Assembly (NCBI GenBank): GCA_029449245.1
Contig: JANATF010000020.1
Span: forward strand, 310,001 to 374,000
Origin: Mortierella alpina
Taxonomy: Eukaryota; Mortierellomycota; Mortierellomycetes; Mortierellales; Mortierellaceae
Length of the DNA stretch: 64,000 nt
Direction: 5' to 3'
Under the pieces are notes generated by a model, which had not been told where the DNA came from, ran no database searches, and worked only from the letters and a program-made list of their open reading frames with translations. Numbering within the stretch: the stretch's first letter is position 1; the number at the start of each line of letters is the position of its first letter. Shown in pieces: positions 36,426-46,314 of this stretch. Both the position numbers and the translations under genes were made by a program.

Positions 36426-36444
36426 TGAGGTGGAGGTACGGTTT

Positions 36445-36925
36445 CTCACGAATATCCGACATCCGACATCCGATCCGCATTCGATCCGACTTTTCGGATA
36501 CGGATGATGCCTCTATCCGATCCGACGGTTGTCGGATGAAGCTCCCATCCGATCCGACTTTATTCGATCCGACGCCTATTCGATCCGACGTTCATTCGAT
36601 CCGACGCTCATCCGATCCGACATTTTATTCGATCCGACGTTCATCCGACTTGACATTTATCCCATCCGACTTTCATCCGACTCGGCTGTCATTCGATCCG
36701 ACTGTTATCCGATCCGACGTTGATCCGATCCGACTATTATCCGATCCGACTGTCATCCGATCCGACATTCATCCGACTCGGCTGTCATTCGATCCGACTA
36801 TTATCCGATCCGACATTGATCCGATCCGACTATTATCCGATCCGACGTTGATCCGATCCGACTATTATCCGATCCGACTGTCATCCGATCCGACTTTCAT
36901 TCGATCCGACATTCATCCGAAAACA
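36445..36925. repeat. hAT-A2 left subterminal array
   Basis: Units with core [AC]T[TC]CGATCCGAC at 16-bp spacing. A few carry the variant ATCCGACTCGGC. About four units more than the same region of A1. Confidence 0.9.
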
Positions 36926-37370
36926 GGTTTGTGTACCAACATATAACTATATGTGATTGGCGTGCATGCATTTTTTTTTCTTTAGCATCTTGAAAGTACG
37001 CTAACGCTGCATTTGTTTTTTCTTTTTTCTTTTCTGTATGAAAAAACAACAACGCCATTCATTACCCCGTTCCTTCACGAGTACAAGTACATACAACCAT
37101 GTCCAACATGAATCGCGAATCATCTCTCTCTCATTTTGCTTCTCTTTTTACATTCGACCATCTAAGCTCGTCATTAGTTCTCTCTTTTCTTTCTTTCTCT
37201 CATCTCCTGTCTCTTGCCTCAGCATCTCATTCTTCCCTCTCCTTCTTGCGTCTCATTCCACCATTGCAGCTCGCAATCTTCTCTGCTCAGCATCATCTCT
37301 GCGCTCCATTGCCTGTGTTCGCCATCATCTCTGCATCCTATAACCTCTACTCTCCATCCTCTCAAGTTCA

Positions 37371-40049
37371 ATGTCTGAATCTTGTTCAAATGATCTCTTC
37401 GCTGACATGGTAAGCATGAATGAGCAACTTGGTTACCTCCATCCCTCTACAACTGTGCAATAGCTAACCTCCACTCTTCTTTTCTCTTTAGCCCCTCGGA
37501 CAGCAACTGGAACTGGAAGACGATGATGATGCCAGCGTAATTCTAGGAAGCCCAGAACAGCAAAGTCTCCGCTCGGTTTCTACGTTTGATCTTCCCTCCC
37601 CGGCACTCTCTTCAACAGGCGCAACGAGGAAGTCAGAGGGCAAGCTAAGCAAGTCGGACAAGGAAGGAAGTTGGGTTTGGCGCTGGTCTGAGAAGCGAAC
37701 TGATAAGTCCGGCAAGACCAGGATCTTCTGTTTGGTCAAAGGCTGTATACAGAAAACAGGCTATGTATGGCTCAAAAGTTCTACCAGCAACATCAGGAAT
37801 CACCTCATAAGCGACCATAAACTCAATGCAACCACCCCACAGGAAGGATCTCGCCTGTCGGGCCCTCTCAAAAACGCTTTTACGAATTTGGGAAAAAGAA
37901 GCTCCGTGCAGTTTTCAAAGGAGATTCTTCAACGGCAGTTCTGCAAAGTCCTGGTCCGCCATAAGCTACCGTACACGTTGGCCGAATCCCCCGATATGCT
38001 GGAGCTCCTCAAAATTGCGGCAGCAGCGCCATCCCCGGAGGAAGTGAAGCTTTGCTCCAATAGTACCATAACCAGACGGGTACGTCGACAAGGAAGAACG
38101 TTAGATGCGATGAATATGAACAACCGCGACATATGTCAACGTTTTTCTAACAAATATTGCCATACATCTTTCCCTCCGTGGGTGTTGCCTTTTTGCACTC
38201 TAGATTACGGACTGGTACACCGAGGCGGAGAGTCAGATCATAGAGAACCTCGCAAAGGTCTCCATGGTTTCGTTCACTCTGGATGGTTGGACAAGCAAGT
38301 ATCAAATGTCGTTTCTAGCCGTGACGGCCCACTGGATTGATGATAACTGGAAGCAGCAGGATATCACAATCGGCTTCGAACGTCTCAGAGGTCCACACAC
38401 AGGCGAGGCGTTGCGGGATGTCTTCATCGCCGTCGTGGAGAAGTTCAGCCTGCAGCGGAAAGTCATGTCGATTACCAGCGACAACGGTTCCAATGTCCTC
38501 AAGCTCGCCTCGCTGTTTGAGGACTACACGCGCATGAACCACAACGAATGGTAAGAAACACACGGGTCACTATGCCACCACAAGCTCACAGCAACAACAC
38601 TCCCACCAATATAACTAACCTTTATTCTCTCCACAATTCATATTCAAATAGGCGAGTCTTCAACGCATCGAAGCAGCATGTGCCGTGTCTTGCGCATGTC
38701 CTTAACCTTGCTGTCCAGGCTCTCCTGGGCAAGGATGGTCTAGGCGCAAGGGCGCCGGCAGATGCAGAGGCCTTGAATATTGAGGAGGACGAAGAGGACG
38801 ATACTGAGTGCCTCATTAGGACCAGCATCTGTGTCGACGCCGACGATTCCGACGAGGACAATGAACCTGATCTGCAAGAGACAGTGGAAACTGTCGCCAA
38901 CGCCGCGGTTGAGCATGTGGACGTCACCAGACGCACTCAGCGTGCGCTTGTCAAGTTGAGAAAAGGGATCGTGAAGATCAGGTAAAATCTGCTACATCGC
39001 TGCTGTGCGCTACGATCCGTACTGTGCGCCCAACTGCGTGTATATATTTTGTTATTTTACTGATATATCGGTTTTTTACGCGGTTTTTACTCTTTAGGCG
39101 TTCACCACCACGACTTGAGAGATTTAGGGAGGAGAGCGCATCTGAAGAACACCGCCAGGGGCTTTCACCTTTACTTGATGTCTGCACGCGGTGGGGGTCC
39201 ACGTATGTTATGATCAAACGTGCCGTGGAGTGCAAGGCTGCCTACAGCTCGGTGCTTGCGACAGACGGACTGGATGATATGATTATTGAGGAGGCGGAGT
39301 GGCGAGGTCTTAAACTTCTGAGAGACCTTCTCGAGACTTTCGACAGACTGACGACAGACGCTTGCGCCAGCAAGACGTATGTTACTATTCCGCTGACGAT
39401 TATTATTTACAACAACATGATGAAGTCTCTGGAGGAATTTCTGAGTAAGAATAGGGCTCATTACCCAGACATATGCCAAGGTGTCACAGCGGCATATGAG
39501 AAGCTCAAGAAGTACTACGCGGATACCGACAAGTCGCCCATCTACTCTGTCGCGACGGCGGTTCATCCGTCAATGCGCTTTCAGTACTGGACTGAAGAGA
39601 AGTGGGGGAGTGTGTACGAGAGGAATGCCAGGGAATCCGTCCGCGACGTGTGGACCAGCCAGTACGCCGATACCGCAATCGATTTGGACGAAGAGCTCAC
39701 GCAACCGCTTCCAGACTCTGATGATGATGACGTGGAGCTTAGGCTTCTTGGAATGACCAAGCAACCGAAAGAAGACGACTTGGAGTTATTTGTGTCGCAG
39801 CGAAAACTCCATGTGAAGTGTCTTCCGTGGTGGGAAAAGCATCATGAAGAATATCCTATCTTGGCCAAAATGGCGAGGGACTTTTTGGCTATCCCAGCGA
39901 GCTCAGCACCGTCAGAGAGATGCTTCTCAAAAGCGCGCACACTTTTGCCATACACAAGGAATCGCCTTAGTGATCCTAGGATCAGGGAGCAGATGTTGCT
40001 TGATTCCTGGGCTGACTACCTCGGAAGTTCGATTGAGCAATATAGGTAG
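37371..40049 (+). CDS. hAT-family transposase A2
   Basis: Five exons: 37371-37409, 37492-38079, 38204-38550, 38652-38981, 39098-40049; 2256 nt, 751 aa, phases closed. Same five-exon layout as family B with identical phases at each intron. Domains: BED-like finger (CLVKGC...HLISDH), FTLDGWTS, TSDNGSNV, PCLAHVLNLAVQ, TRWGSTY, hATC with SAPSERCFSKA. Clearly homologous to but diverged from transposase B along its length, with the N-terminal DNA-binding region and acidic linker most different. Confidence 0.92.
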
Positions 40050-40109
40050 ATAAATGGTTGCGATGAGTGTCATGGATGAAGTACGAAGAGTCATCAAAGG
40101 GAATAAAGG

Positions 40110-40495
40110 TCAAATCAAAGAATGAGTGCGTCGAATGAAGGTCGGATGAGAGCATGGGTGCCTCGAATGAGGGTCGGATCGAATAAACGTCGGATCGAAT
40201 GGGTGTCGGATCGAATGGGTGTCGGATCGAATGGATGTCGGATCGAATGGATGTCGGATCGAATGGGTGTCGGATCGAATGGATGTCGGATCGAATGATG
40301 TCGGATCGGATGGATGTCGGATCGAATGGACGTCGGATCGAATGATGTCGGATCGAATGGATGTCGGATCGAATGAAAGTCGGATCGGATGAGGCTGTCA
40401 TCCGACAAGCGTCGGATCGAATAGATCCGATATCCGACCTTGGCAAGTCGGATCGGATACGGATGGGGGTCATATCCGATCCGATCCGACGTTTG
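40110..40495. repeat. hAT-A2 right subterminal array
   Basis: GTCGGATCGAAT units at 16-bp spacing, four units shorter than the corresponding A1 array (19660-20105). Confidence 0.9.
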
Positions 40496-40829
40496 AGAAA
40501 CCCTAGGTGGAGGTGAAGGAGAGGAGACGTTATAGGGCGCAGAGCTGCTGAGGTGCAAAGATGAGGAGCGCAGAGATGATGGAGTGCAGAAATGAGGAGT
40601 GCAGAGATGATGGAGTGCAGAGATGAGGGAATGTAGAGATGAGGGAATGAAATGAAGGAAGAGAAGGAAGAGAGCGAGCGCTGCTGCAAGATTCGGGTTG
40701 GACATGGTTGCATGTACTAGCAGAAGGAAAGGAACGGGGGAAAAAGAATGGCGCGAATGTTTTTTTTTCGTGCTAAAGAAAAAAATATGCATGCACGTTG
40801 CAAAGGGTACATACTTACTTCACGTATGG

Positions 40830-41530
40830 GTCGAGTCGAATGTCGGTCGAGTCGAATGAATGAGAGCCCAGTCGAATATTCGTCGAGTCGAATGAGAGCC
40901 TAGTCGAATGTCCGTCGAGTCGAATGAATGTCGAGTCGAATATCCGTCGAGTCGAATGAATGTCGAGTCGAATATCCGTCGAGTCGAATGACTGTCGAGT
41001 CGAATGGCTGTCGAGTCGAATGACTGTCGAGTCGAATGGAGTGCCGAGTCGAATGACTGTCGAGTCGAATATCCGTCGAGTCGAATGAATGTCGAGTCGA
41101 ATATCCGTCGAATCTAATGAGAGCCATGTCGAATGGAGTGTCGAGTCGAATATCCGTCGAGTCGAATGGCTGTCGAGTCGAATGAGTGTCGAGTCGAATG
41201 GCTGTCGAGTCGAATGGATGTCGAGTCGAATGTGAAACGTATAGTGGAATTGTGAGAGTCAAGGAGACAAAGAGATGATGTTTATTCTTTGCCGAGGCAG
41301 GACTATTAAGTAGGCGTCCTGCCACAGGCTAACTATACACTCAATGAACTTTGATAAAAAGGGAAGTGGTCTCCAATTTAAAGAGGTACACTCCCTAGAC
41401 CAAGGTAGGTCCAGTACGTTACAGAATGGAGCATCATTCGACAAGTGTCGAGTCGAATAGACCCATCATTCGTATTCGAAAAGTCGAGTCGAACCCGAGT
41501 CGAATGTCGAATGTCGAATATTCGTGAGAA
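40830..41530. repeat. hAT-B2 left-end array
   Basis: GTCGAGTCGAAT units, mirror image of 28715-29420 in B1, including the unique spacer near 41240-41430. Confidence 0.9.
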
Positions 41531-42597
41531 ACCGTACTTCAGATCCACTACGTCTTTTTCATCCCGCCACAACTCTCCTGCCTATGCTACTCCATCTCCT
41601 TTACTCTCTAGCCCCGAGATACCTTTTTTCTCCAAGTTGCCGCTGATTGATTCGTCCCTCACATGCTACCCTGGCGTGATGGATCTTCCATTTGACTTTC
41701 GCGGGATGCATGGAGCGTTTTACAAAACGTACCTGTGGACAAGGAAGGATCCGTCTTTCGGCTGTTCCAACTGAACCAGTGCAACGAGTCTGGAAAGTAG
41801 CCAGCCGCAATCAACAACCAGTTCCGGTAATGTCGCAGGTTCTGCAGCATGCTGGAACGAGGTCGTAACCACAGCTTGTCCACCTTCCGACTCAACGTAC
41901 TGGATAAGCGGTACATATACTCAGGGATAGAAAGCGATGTAAAAGAAGTGTTAGTCTTTGACCACTACAAGCTCAGGAGAACCCGGCTTACATCTCTTTA
42001 GCCGGCGTCCATGCCAGCACTGATAATTGCGCTCGCTTTGACACTCTCTTTGGCCCAGTTGCTGTCGACACTCACATCTACGCTGGCTATTGCATCTGAT
42101 TCTGACAGTGACTGAGCCTTGGAAATAGCACTCGCCTAGGCAACTGACCAAGACCCTCGCGTAGGCAGTGGCAAATTGTATAAACACTGGCTGGACACCT
42201 GCACTTTGACCAGAAAGCACTTACCCTAGGATTGTGGAACAACAGCGGTTGTTAGAAGGCCCTGCCTCTTGAGAAACTGCGTCTGTACACGTATGACAAA
42301 GGCCACAGGGTGATAGTACCGTATAGAAGGTTGTTAGATGCTTGTTCAATAAACACAACTTAGAGAAGGATCATCCTCATTCAATAGTATAAATCCATGG
42401 TCTATTGGTTATACTTACCATCCGCAATACGTGGGTTTCGCTTTCAACGACACCCTTCCTTTGCGCTTTGTCCTCGATGGCAGAGCGACCGATATCCTGG
42501 GCGTACTGAGAGGGAAAAAATAATCATAGTGCAGACGTCTGTGGGTTAAAAGATAACTCAAAGAGCCAATCCTCATTTCAACAATGACGTCCTCATC

Positions 42598-42854
42598 TGT
42601 CACAGTATCATAGAATGCCCTCGTACTTCGCCATCCTACTTCCCCATCTGCGCCTCCACGCGTACCTGCTTCGCCCTCCTCAAAGCACTTCGCCTCTCCC
42701 TCACATTAGATAAATACCCTCTCGCCCGTGTATAATAAACATAATCGGTTCCTGCCCCTTCCTCTTGTTCCCTAGTACTCCTGTCCACCCCCTGGCCTCC
42801 CTCTTGTTCCTTGTATCCCTCGTGTCCACACCCTCTTGTCCTGTTGCTATTACA
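42598..42854 (+). mobile_element. Solo LTR (257 bp) inside X2
   Basis: Absent from X1. Begins TGTCACAGTATC and ends TTGCTATTACA; flanked by a perfect 5-bp duplication TCATC (42593-42597 and 42855-42859). No matching element elsewhere in the window. Confidence 0.92.
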
Positions 42855-43069
42855 TCATCGAAAGCCGCATTCCACATATTCTCACTTCCTACCTTCTGTG
42901 TTGCGCCACCTTCTACATATGCTGCTGCAAGAAAGAGAGAGTGTTTTTTGAAGTGGTTGACTCCACTGATTTTTAATAGTCTCCACTGACTGTGGTTTAC
43001 TCCACTGCTTTTTATAGTGGTTGACTCCACTTTCACTTTGCCTTTATAGAGCGAAGAAGTGATAATCCT

Positions 43070-43255
43070 GCTACCTTGCCTTCCATATTTAGCCAGCGGG
43101 GAAGTGAACCCGCTGCCTTGCCCTCGGTTTGGTATAGCGAGAAGGTGCCCGCTGCCTTGGTTGCCTTCCATGTTTAGCCAGCGGGGAAGCGGACCCGCTG
43201 CCTTGCCCTCGGTTTGTTATAGCGAGAGGTTGCCCGCTGCCTTGTCTTCCATTTT
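43070..43255. repeat. Minisatellite with CAAGGCAGCGGG motif in X2 (and X1 19320-19425)
   Basis: On the minus strand the phrase (G)GCAAGGCAGCGGG recurs with CTTCCCCGCTGGCTAAA(C/T)ATGGAAG between. X2 has one more unit pair (about 80 bp) than X1, so the copy number changed after the duplication. Confidence 0.7.
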
Positions 43256-43485
43256 GCTAGCGACACTGAGGTAATAAGAAAAAGGCAAAAAAAAAAAGCT
43301 TGTCAATTGAGCTGGCTCATTCCTCATTTCAAGAAAACAGAGTTTGTGGAACTGCAGTTGCATGACTTTTGATGAGTAGTGCTTGAGAAGGGTATCCAAA
43401 GATACGAAGCTTACCTTGCGTGCTGCTGAAAAGAGGTGAACGAGTAGCGAAGAGAGGAGGAAAGAAAAGAAAAGCTTGTGCAGAG

Positions 43486-44934
43486 CAAAAAATCACTTTT
43501 CTCGAGCCACTCCGCCAAAGACGTTGCCTCGCGAAGTAAAGACACGCCCGTGCATGCTGTCGCTACACATAAGAGCAGAAAAGCGTCATCGTGAGCAGAA
43601 GGAATGTCAATGCAGTTGGTTAATGAGTCAAGCTCATTCCAAATTTCATTCCTCAATCAGCGTTGCAATCCTGGTTTTTACCTCGTCCAGTGCTTGCCAC
43701 GAATTTGCAAGTGCGCAAGCAACGCTACTGCCATGCCATCTTCCTGCTCCATGCTGCTGGTAAGACTAGGGAAGCACGCAACACGAGTCAAAAGAAAATC
43801 TCTGTCAACTCTGCTGGTCCACTCCAAAATACACAGACTCCAGGAAAACAAACACCTCCCAGATCCTCTACTGCAAGCGGTACTACCTTCTTGTGGGGGG
43901 GACCATGAGGCTTACCTTGGCTGTAACAAAGACGAGTAAGGGCGGGTGGCAGGAGAGGAGCATGAAGGACGGAAGACAAAGAGCATAAAGTAAGCAAAGG
44001 CTAAAATGCAGAGCATATGCGACCTTGGATTACGGGGTTTATTACGGCCTGCATTCTGAGACATACATCATTTCTCCCTCTTTCTCCCTTTACTTTTCCT
44101 CTTCCCACCTTTCACCTTCACGTTCCAACCTTCAACGTCCTCACCATTTACATCACTAGCTTTCCTCTCCACAGCTTTCCTCTCTCCTGCGTGTCCCCCT
44201 GTAAGGTATGTCTCGTCTGCGACAGCTCCTCGGTGAAAGTCCTCCGACAACTTACACTTTGCACTGTCCAGCAGGTCGTCCACTTTCATGAACTTGTTTA
44301 CTCTTCGCACTCTTCTAAAACGATTGTAAGCTTCCCGCAGCATTTTCAATCTATATTCGCCTAACCGGGTGTACTACATATACTTCCTCCACAAAAAAAA
44401 CCATCCTCTTAAGCGAGCCAAACAGTTCTTGAACAGCAGAAGCAACCTCAACGAGCTGACAGCACTTTTGCTCAACCTTTCTGTAAGTGCAAGGTCCCTC
44501 TCTAAGTGCAAACCCACTCCCTAAGTGCAAGACCTCTCTAAAATGAAATCTTCTTTGTTTCGAATACCCCTGTAATTCGAAAACCTCTGTAATGGATTCC
44601 CTCTCTAATATCCAACCCTTAGTAATTGAACGCCCTCTGTAATTGACAACTTTTTGCAAAATGAACGCAACATTAAGGTAATCATCCACACGGTAAGCGT
44701 ACTCCAATAGTCCGTCTCCAATCCTTCTCCCAAGCCGTCAGGAACACTATTTCAGTATTCTCATATATTTGAGCAATTGAGGTAATCCAATTACTTGACC
44801 CAGTAGTGGTAACTCTGAATCTTACTTGTCTTTAGAAATTCACACCTCATTCAAATTTCACACTTCCTCGATTTCATTTTTGAGAGCAATTGAAGGTGTG
44901 CAACAGTACCCCAACACCCCTCGAAGCCCTAAAT
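43486..44934. other. Gene-poor stretch between X2 and Gypsy C3
   Basis: No convincing gene. The minus strand continues some splice-like signals of X2 (a donor AAG/GTAAGC near 43912). Between 44480 and 44660 short phrases repeat (CTAAGTGCAA, CTCTGTAATTC/TGA), and CAGTACCCC...CCTAAAT just before C3 resembles the end of a Tc1/pogo-like element, but no partner end or transposase is visible. The C3 5' LTR starts at 44935. Confidence 0.3.
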
Positions 44935-45034
44935 TGTAACAGTAGTGTCCAGTCACAACGACTATATAGAGTAGAGTAGTACGATACCTGTAAATACATT
45001 CCTTTTCCACCTACTTGACCTGACCCCTACTACA
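44935..45034 (+). repeat. C3 5' LTR
   Basis: TGTAACAG...CTACTACA, 100 bp, very short for a Gypsy LTR; CTATATAG near 44962 is the TATA candidate. Confidence 0.95.
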
Positions 45035-45220
45035 TGGTAGCAAAGTAACTTCGATCCACCAGACCCCAGACCCCAGACCCCAGACCCAGACACTTGCCCT
45101 CTCCCCTTCCCTGACCCAGATCCTGACCCATCACTACACCCAGAACCCCTGACTACCGCCACCATTGACCCTGAATATCACGACCTTGACTACCTCTGCA
45201 ACGCCTTCGCCACCTTGAAC

Positions 45221-46297
45221 ATGGCCAACGAAAACCAGTTCCAGGCTCCCATGGCCGCTACACCCACTACCAGCGTCGTCCTGCCCAATGCCTCCACCTT
45301 CCGTTTCCCAAACCCACCATTCTACGAGGGCGCTCGCGATGGATTCAAATGCGACGCCTGGCTCACGGCGGTTCAACGCTTCTTCGTGGGAGCAAAGATC
45401 GCCGCTGAGGAAAGGACCCTTCACGCGATCATCTTCCTGACGGGCACAGCATCCCTTTGGTGGGAATCCCACCCTCTTGCCGACGACGCACATTGGTTCG
45501 ATTTCGTTGAAGCCTTCCGCACCGAGTTCCGCCCCGTCGGTTTCCTGGACAGCATCCGCTCACTCTTATATTCCATCGCTTTCACCTCGACCTGCTCCGA
45601 ATACATTCAACGCATTCGACTTTATCGCTCCATGCTTATTTCCCCTTCAATGTCGCATGACGCACGCGCGTTCCTGGATGAGACCATCAAGACTTGCTTC
45701 TACAAAGGCGCCCCTACTGACCTTCAACAAATGCTTAAAGGGTTTGAGGTCTCAAACCCCGGCAACTCCGACCTCCAGACTCTACTCTCCACCGCCGAAC
45801 GCTTCGACAACATTTACAATTTTAAACCCGACTCAGTGATGAACCCCAAGCCCGCCACTTCCCTGCAATCCACTCAAAAAATCGCCACCGCCCCGACCTT
45901 CAACCAACCCGACCCTTACGCGATGGAAGTTGATCACCTCGCGCTCCCCCAGGTCCTCATCAACGCCATCGTTCAAGAGGTCAATAGACAAAACAGCAAC
46001 CAGCGGAACCAATACCAGGCAACCTATAATCAGCGGGGCCCTCGCCTCAACGGTAACCAGCACCAATGGGGCCGCAACAACAACCACAACAACGACTGGG
46101 CTCACCTCCCAAAACTGACTCCCGCAGAGCGACAGTATCTCATCGACAACGGCGGCTGTTTCAAGTGCCGCAAGCTGGGACATCTGTCATATGAGAACAG
46201 GTGCCCCCCTCGCCCCCGCGGAATGAATCATATAGCAACTAACGTGGGCGCTCCCTTCCATGGCCAGTCGGGAAACGCCCCCAGCGGTCAGGCTTAG
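45221..46297 (+). CDS. gag: C3 Gag
   Basis: ATG at 45221 (MANENQFQAP), 358 aa. A retrotransposon Gag region (WLTAVQRFF...WWESHPLADDAHWFDFVEAF) is followed by an Asn/Gln-rich linker and one zinc knuckle, CFKCRKLGHLSYENRC, near the C-terminus. The knuckle spacing is CX2CX4HX6C, two residues longer than the usual CX2CX4HX4C. The protein should form the virus-like particle and package the element RNA. The frame ends with TAG at 46295-46297, inside the stem-loop of the frameshift signal. Confidence 0.92.
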   Translation: MANENQFQAPMAATPTTSVVLPNASTFRFPNPPFYEGARDGFKCDAWLTAVQRFFVGAKIAAEERTLHAIIFLTGTASLWWESHPLADDAHWFDFVEAFRTEFRPVGFLDSIRSLLYSIAFTSTCSEYIQRIRLYRSMLISPSMSHDARAFLDETIKTCFYKGAPTDLQQMLKGFEVSNPGNSDLQTLLSTAERFDNIYNFKPDSVMNPKPATSLQSTQKIATAPTFNQPDPYAMEVDHLALPQVLINAIVQEVNRQNSNQRNQYQATYNQRGPRLNGNQHQWGRNNNHNNDWAHLPKLTPAERQYLIDNGGCFKCRKLGHLSYENRCPPRPRGMNHIATNVGAPFHGQSGNAPSGQA

Positions 46298-46314
46298 TCC
46301 AGGACTTGATCGCT
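46270..46314 (+). promoter_or_regulatory. C3 -1 ribosomal frameshift signal
   Basis: Slippery heptamer G GGA AAC at 46270-46276 in the gag phase, 6-nt spacer, then an 8-bp stem: AGCGGTCA (46283-46290) with TGATCGCT (46307-46314), one G-U pair. The gag stop TAG lies inside the loop region. A shift of -1 here enters the pol frame. Confidence 0.85.

Larger units (their letters stand above)
36437..40505 (+). mobile_element. hAT transposon family A, copy A2 (complete), inside hAT-B2
   Basis: Left end TACGGTTTCTCA, right end TGAGAAACCCTA (12-bp TIR, one mismatch), flanked by a perfect 8-bp duplication GGTGGAGG (36429-36436 and 40506-40513). Removing it restores the B sequence seen in B1. Contains an intact transposase gene and family-A arrays at both ends, so it may be autonomous. 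Confidence 0.97.
33221..41536 (-). mobile_element. hAT transposon family B, copy B2 (interrupted by hAT-A2)
   Basis: Inverted copy of B1: positions match by p+q=66166 up to the A2 insertion and, after removing A2 and one 8-bp duplication, by p+q=70243 to the other end, so no net indel is visible over the whole element. TIRs at 33221 and 41536 are intact. Its flanks do not match: CCTGACCC (33213-33220, inside the C1 LTR) on one side and CTTCAGAT (41537-41544, start of X2) on the other. It therefore did not arrive by a simple insertion at this place. Confidence 0.93.
41537..43485 (-). pseudogene. X2: decayed multi-exon gene, copy 2
   Basis: Same gene remnant as X1, starting exactly at the hAT-B2 end. 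It reads KVDKLWLRPRSSMLQNLRHYRN on the minus strand where X1 has a stop. Conversely X2 has lost a splice acceptor that X1 keeps (CTATACGG against CTATACAG near 42330) and is split by a solo LTR at 42598. Both copies are therefore damaged in different ways. A 5' exon candidate ends at FQQHAR/GTAAGC near 43411. Family not recognised. Confidence 0.5.

Noticed and set aside
44470-44934. Tc1/pogo-type element next to C3
   Set aside because: Only a possible end sequence and short repeats are visible; no second end, TA duplication or transposase.
46306-46311. Internal initiation of C pol at a TTG near 46306
   Set aside because: The pol frame is already open from 46243 and a complete -1 frameshift signal lies just upstream.
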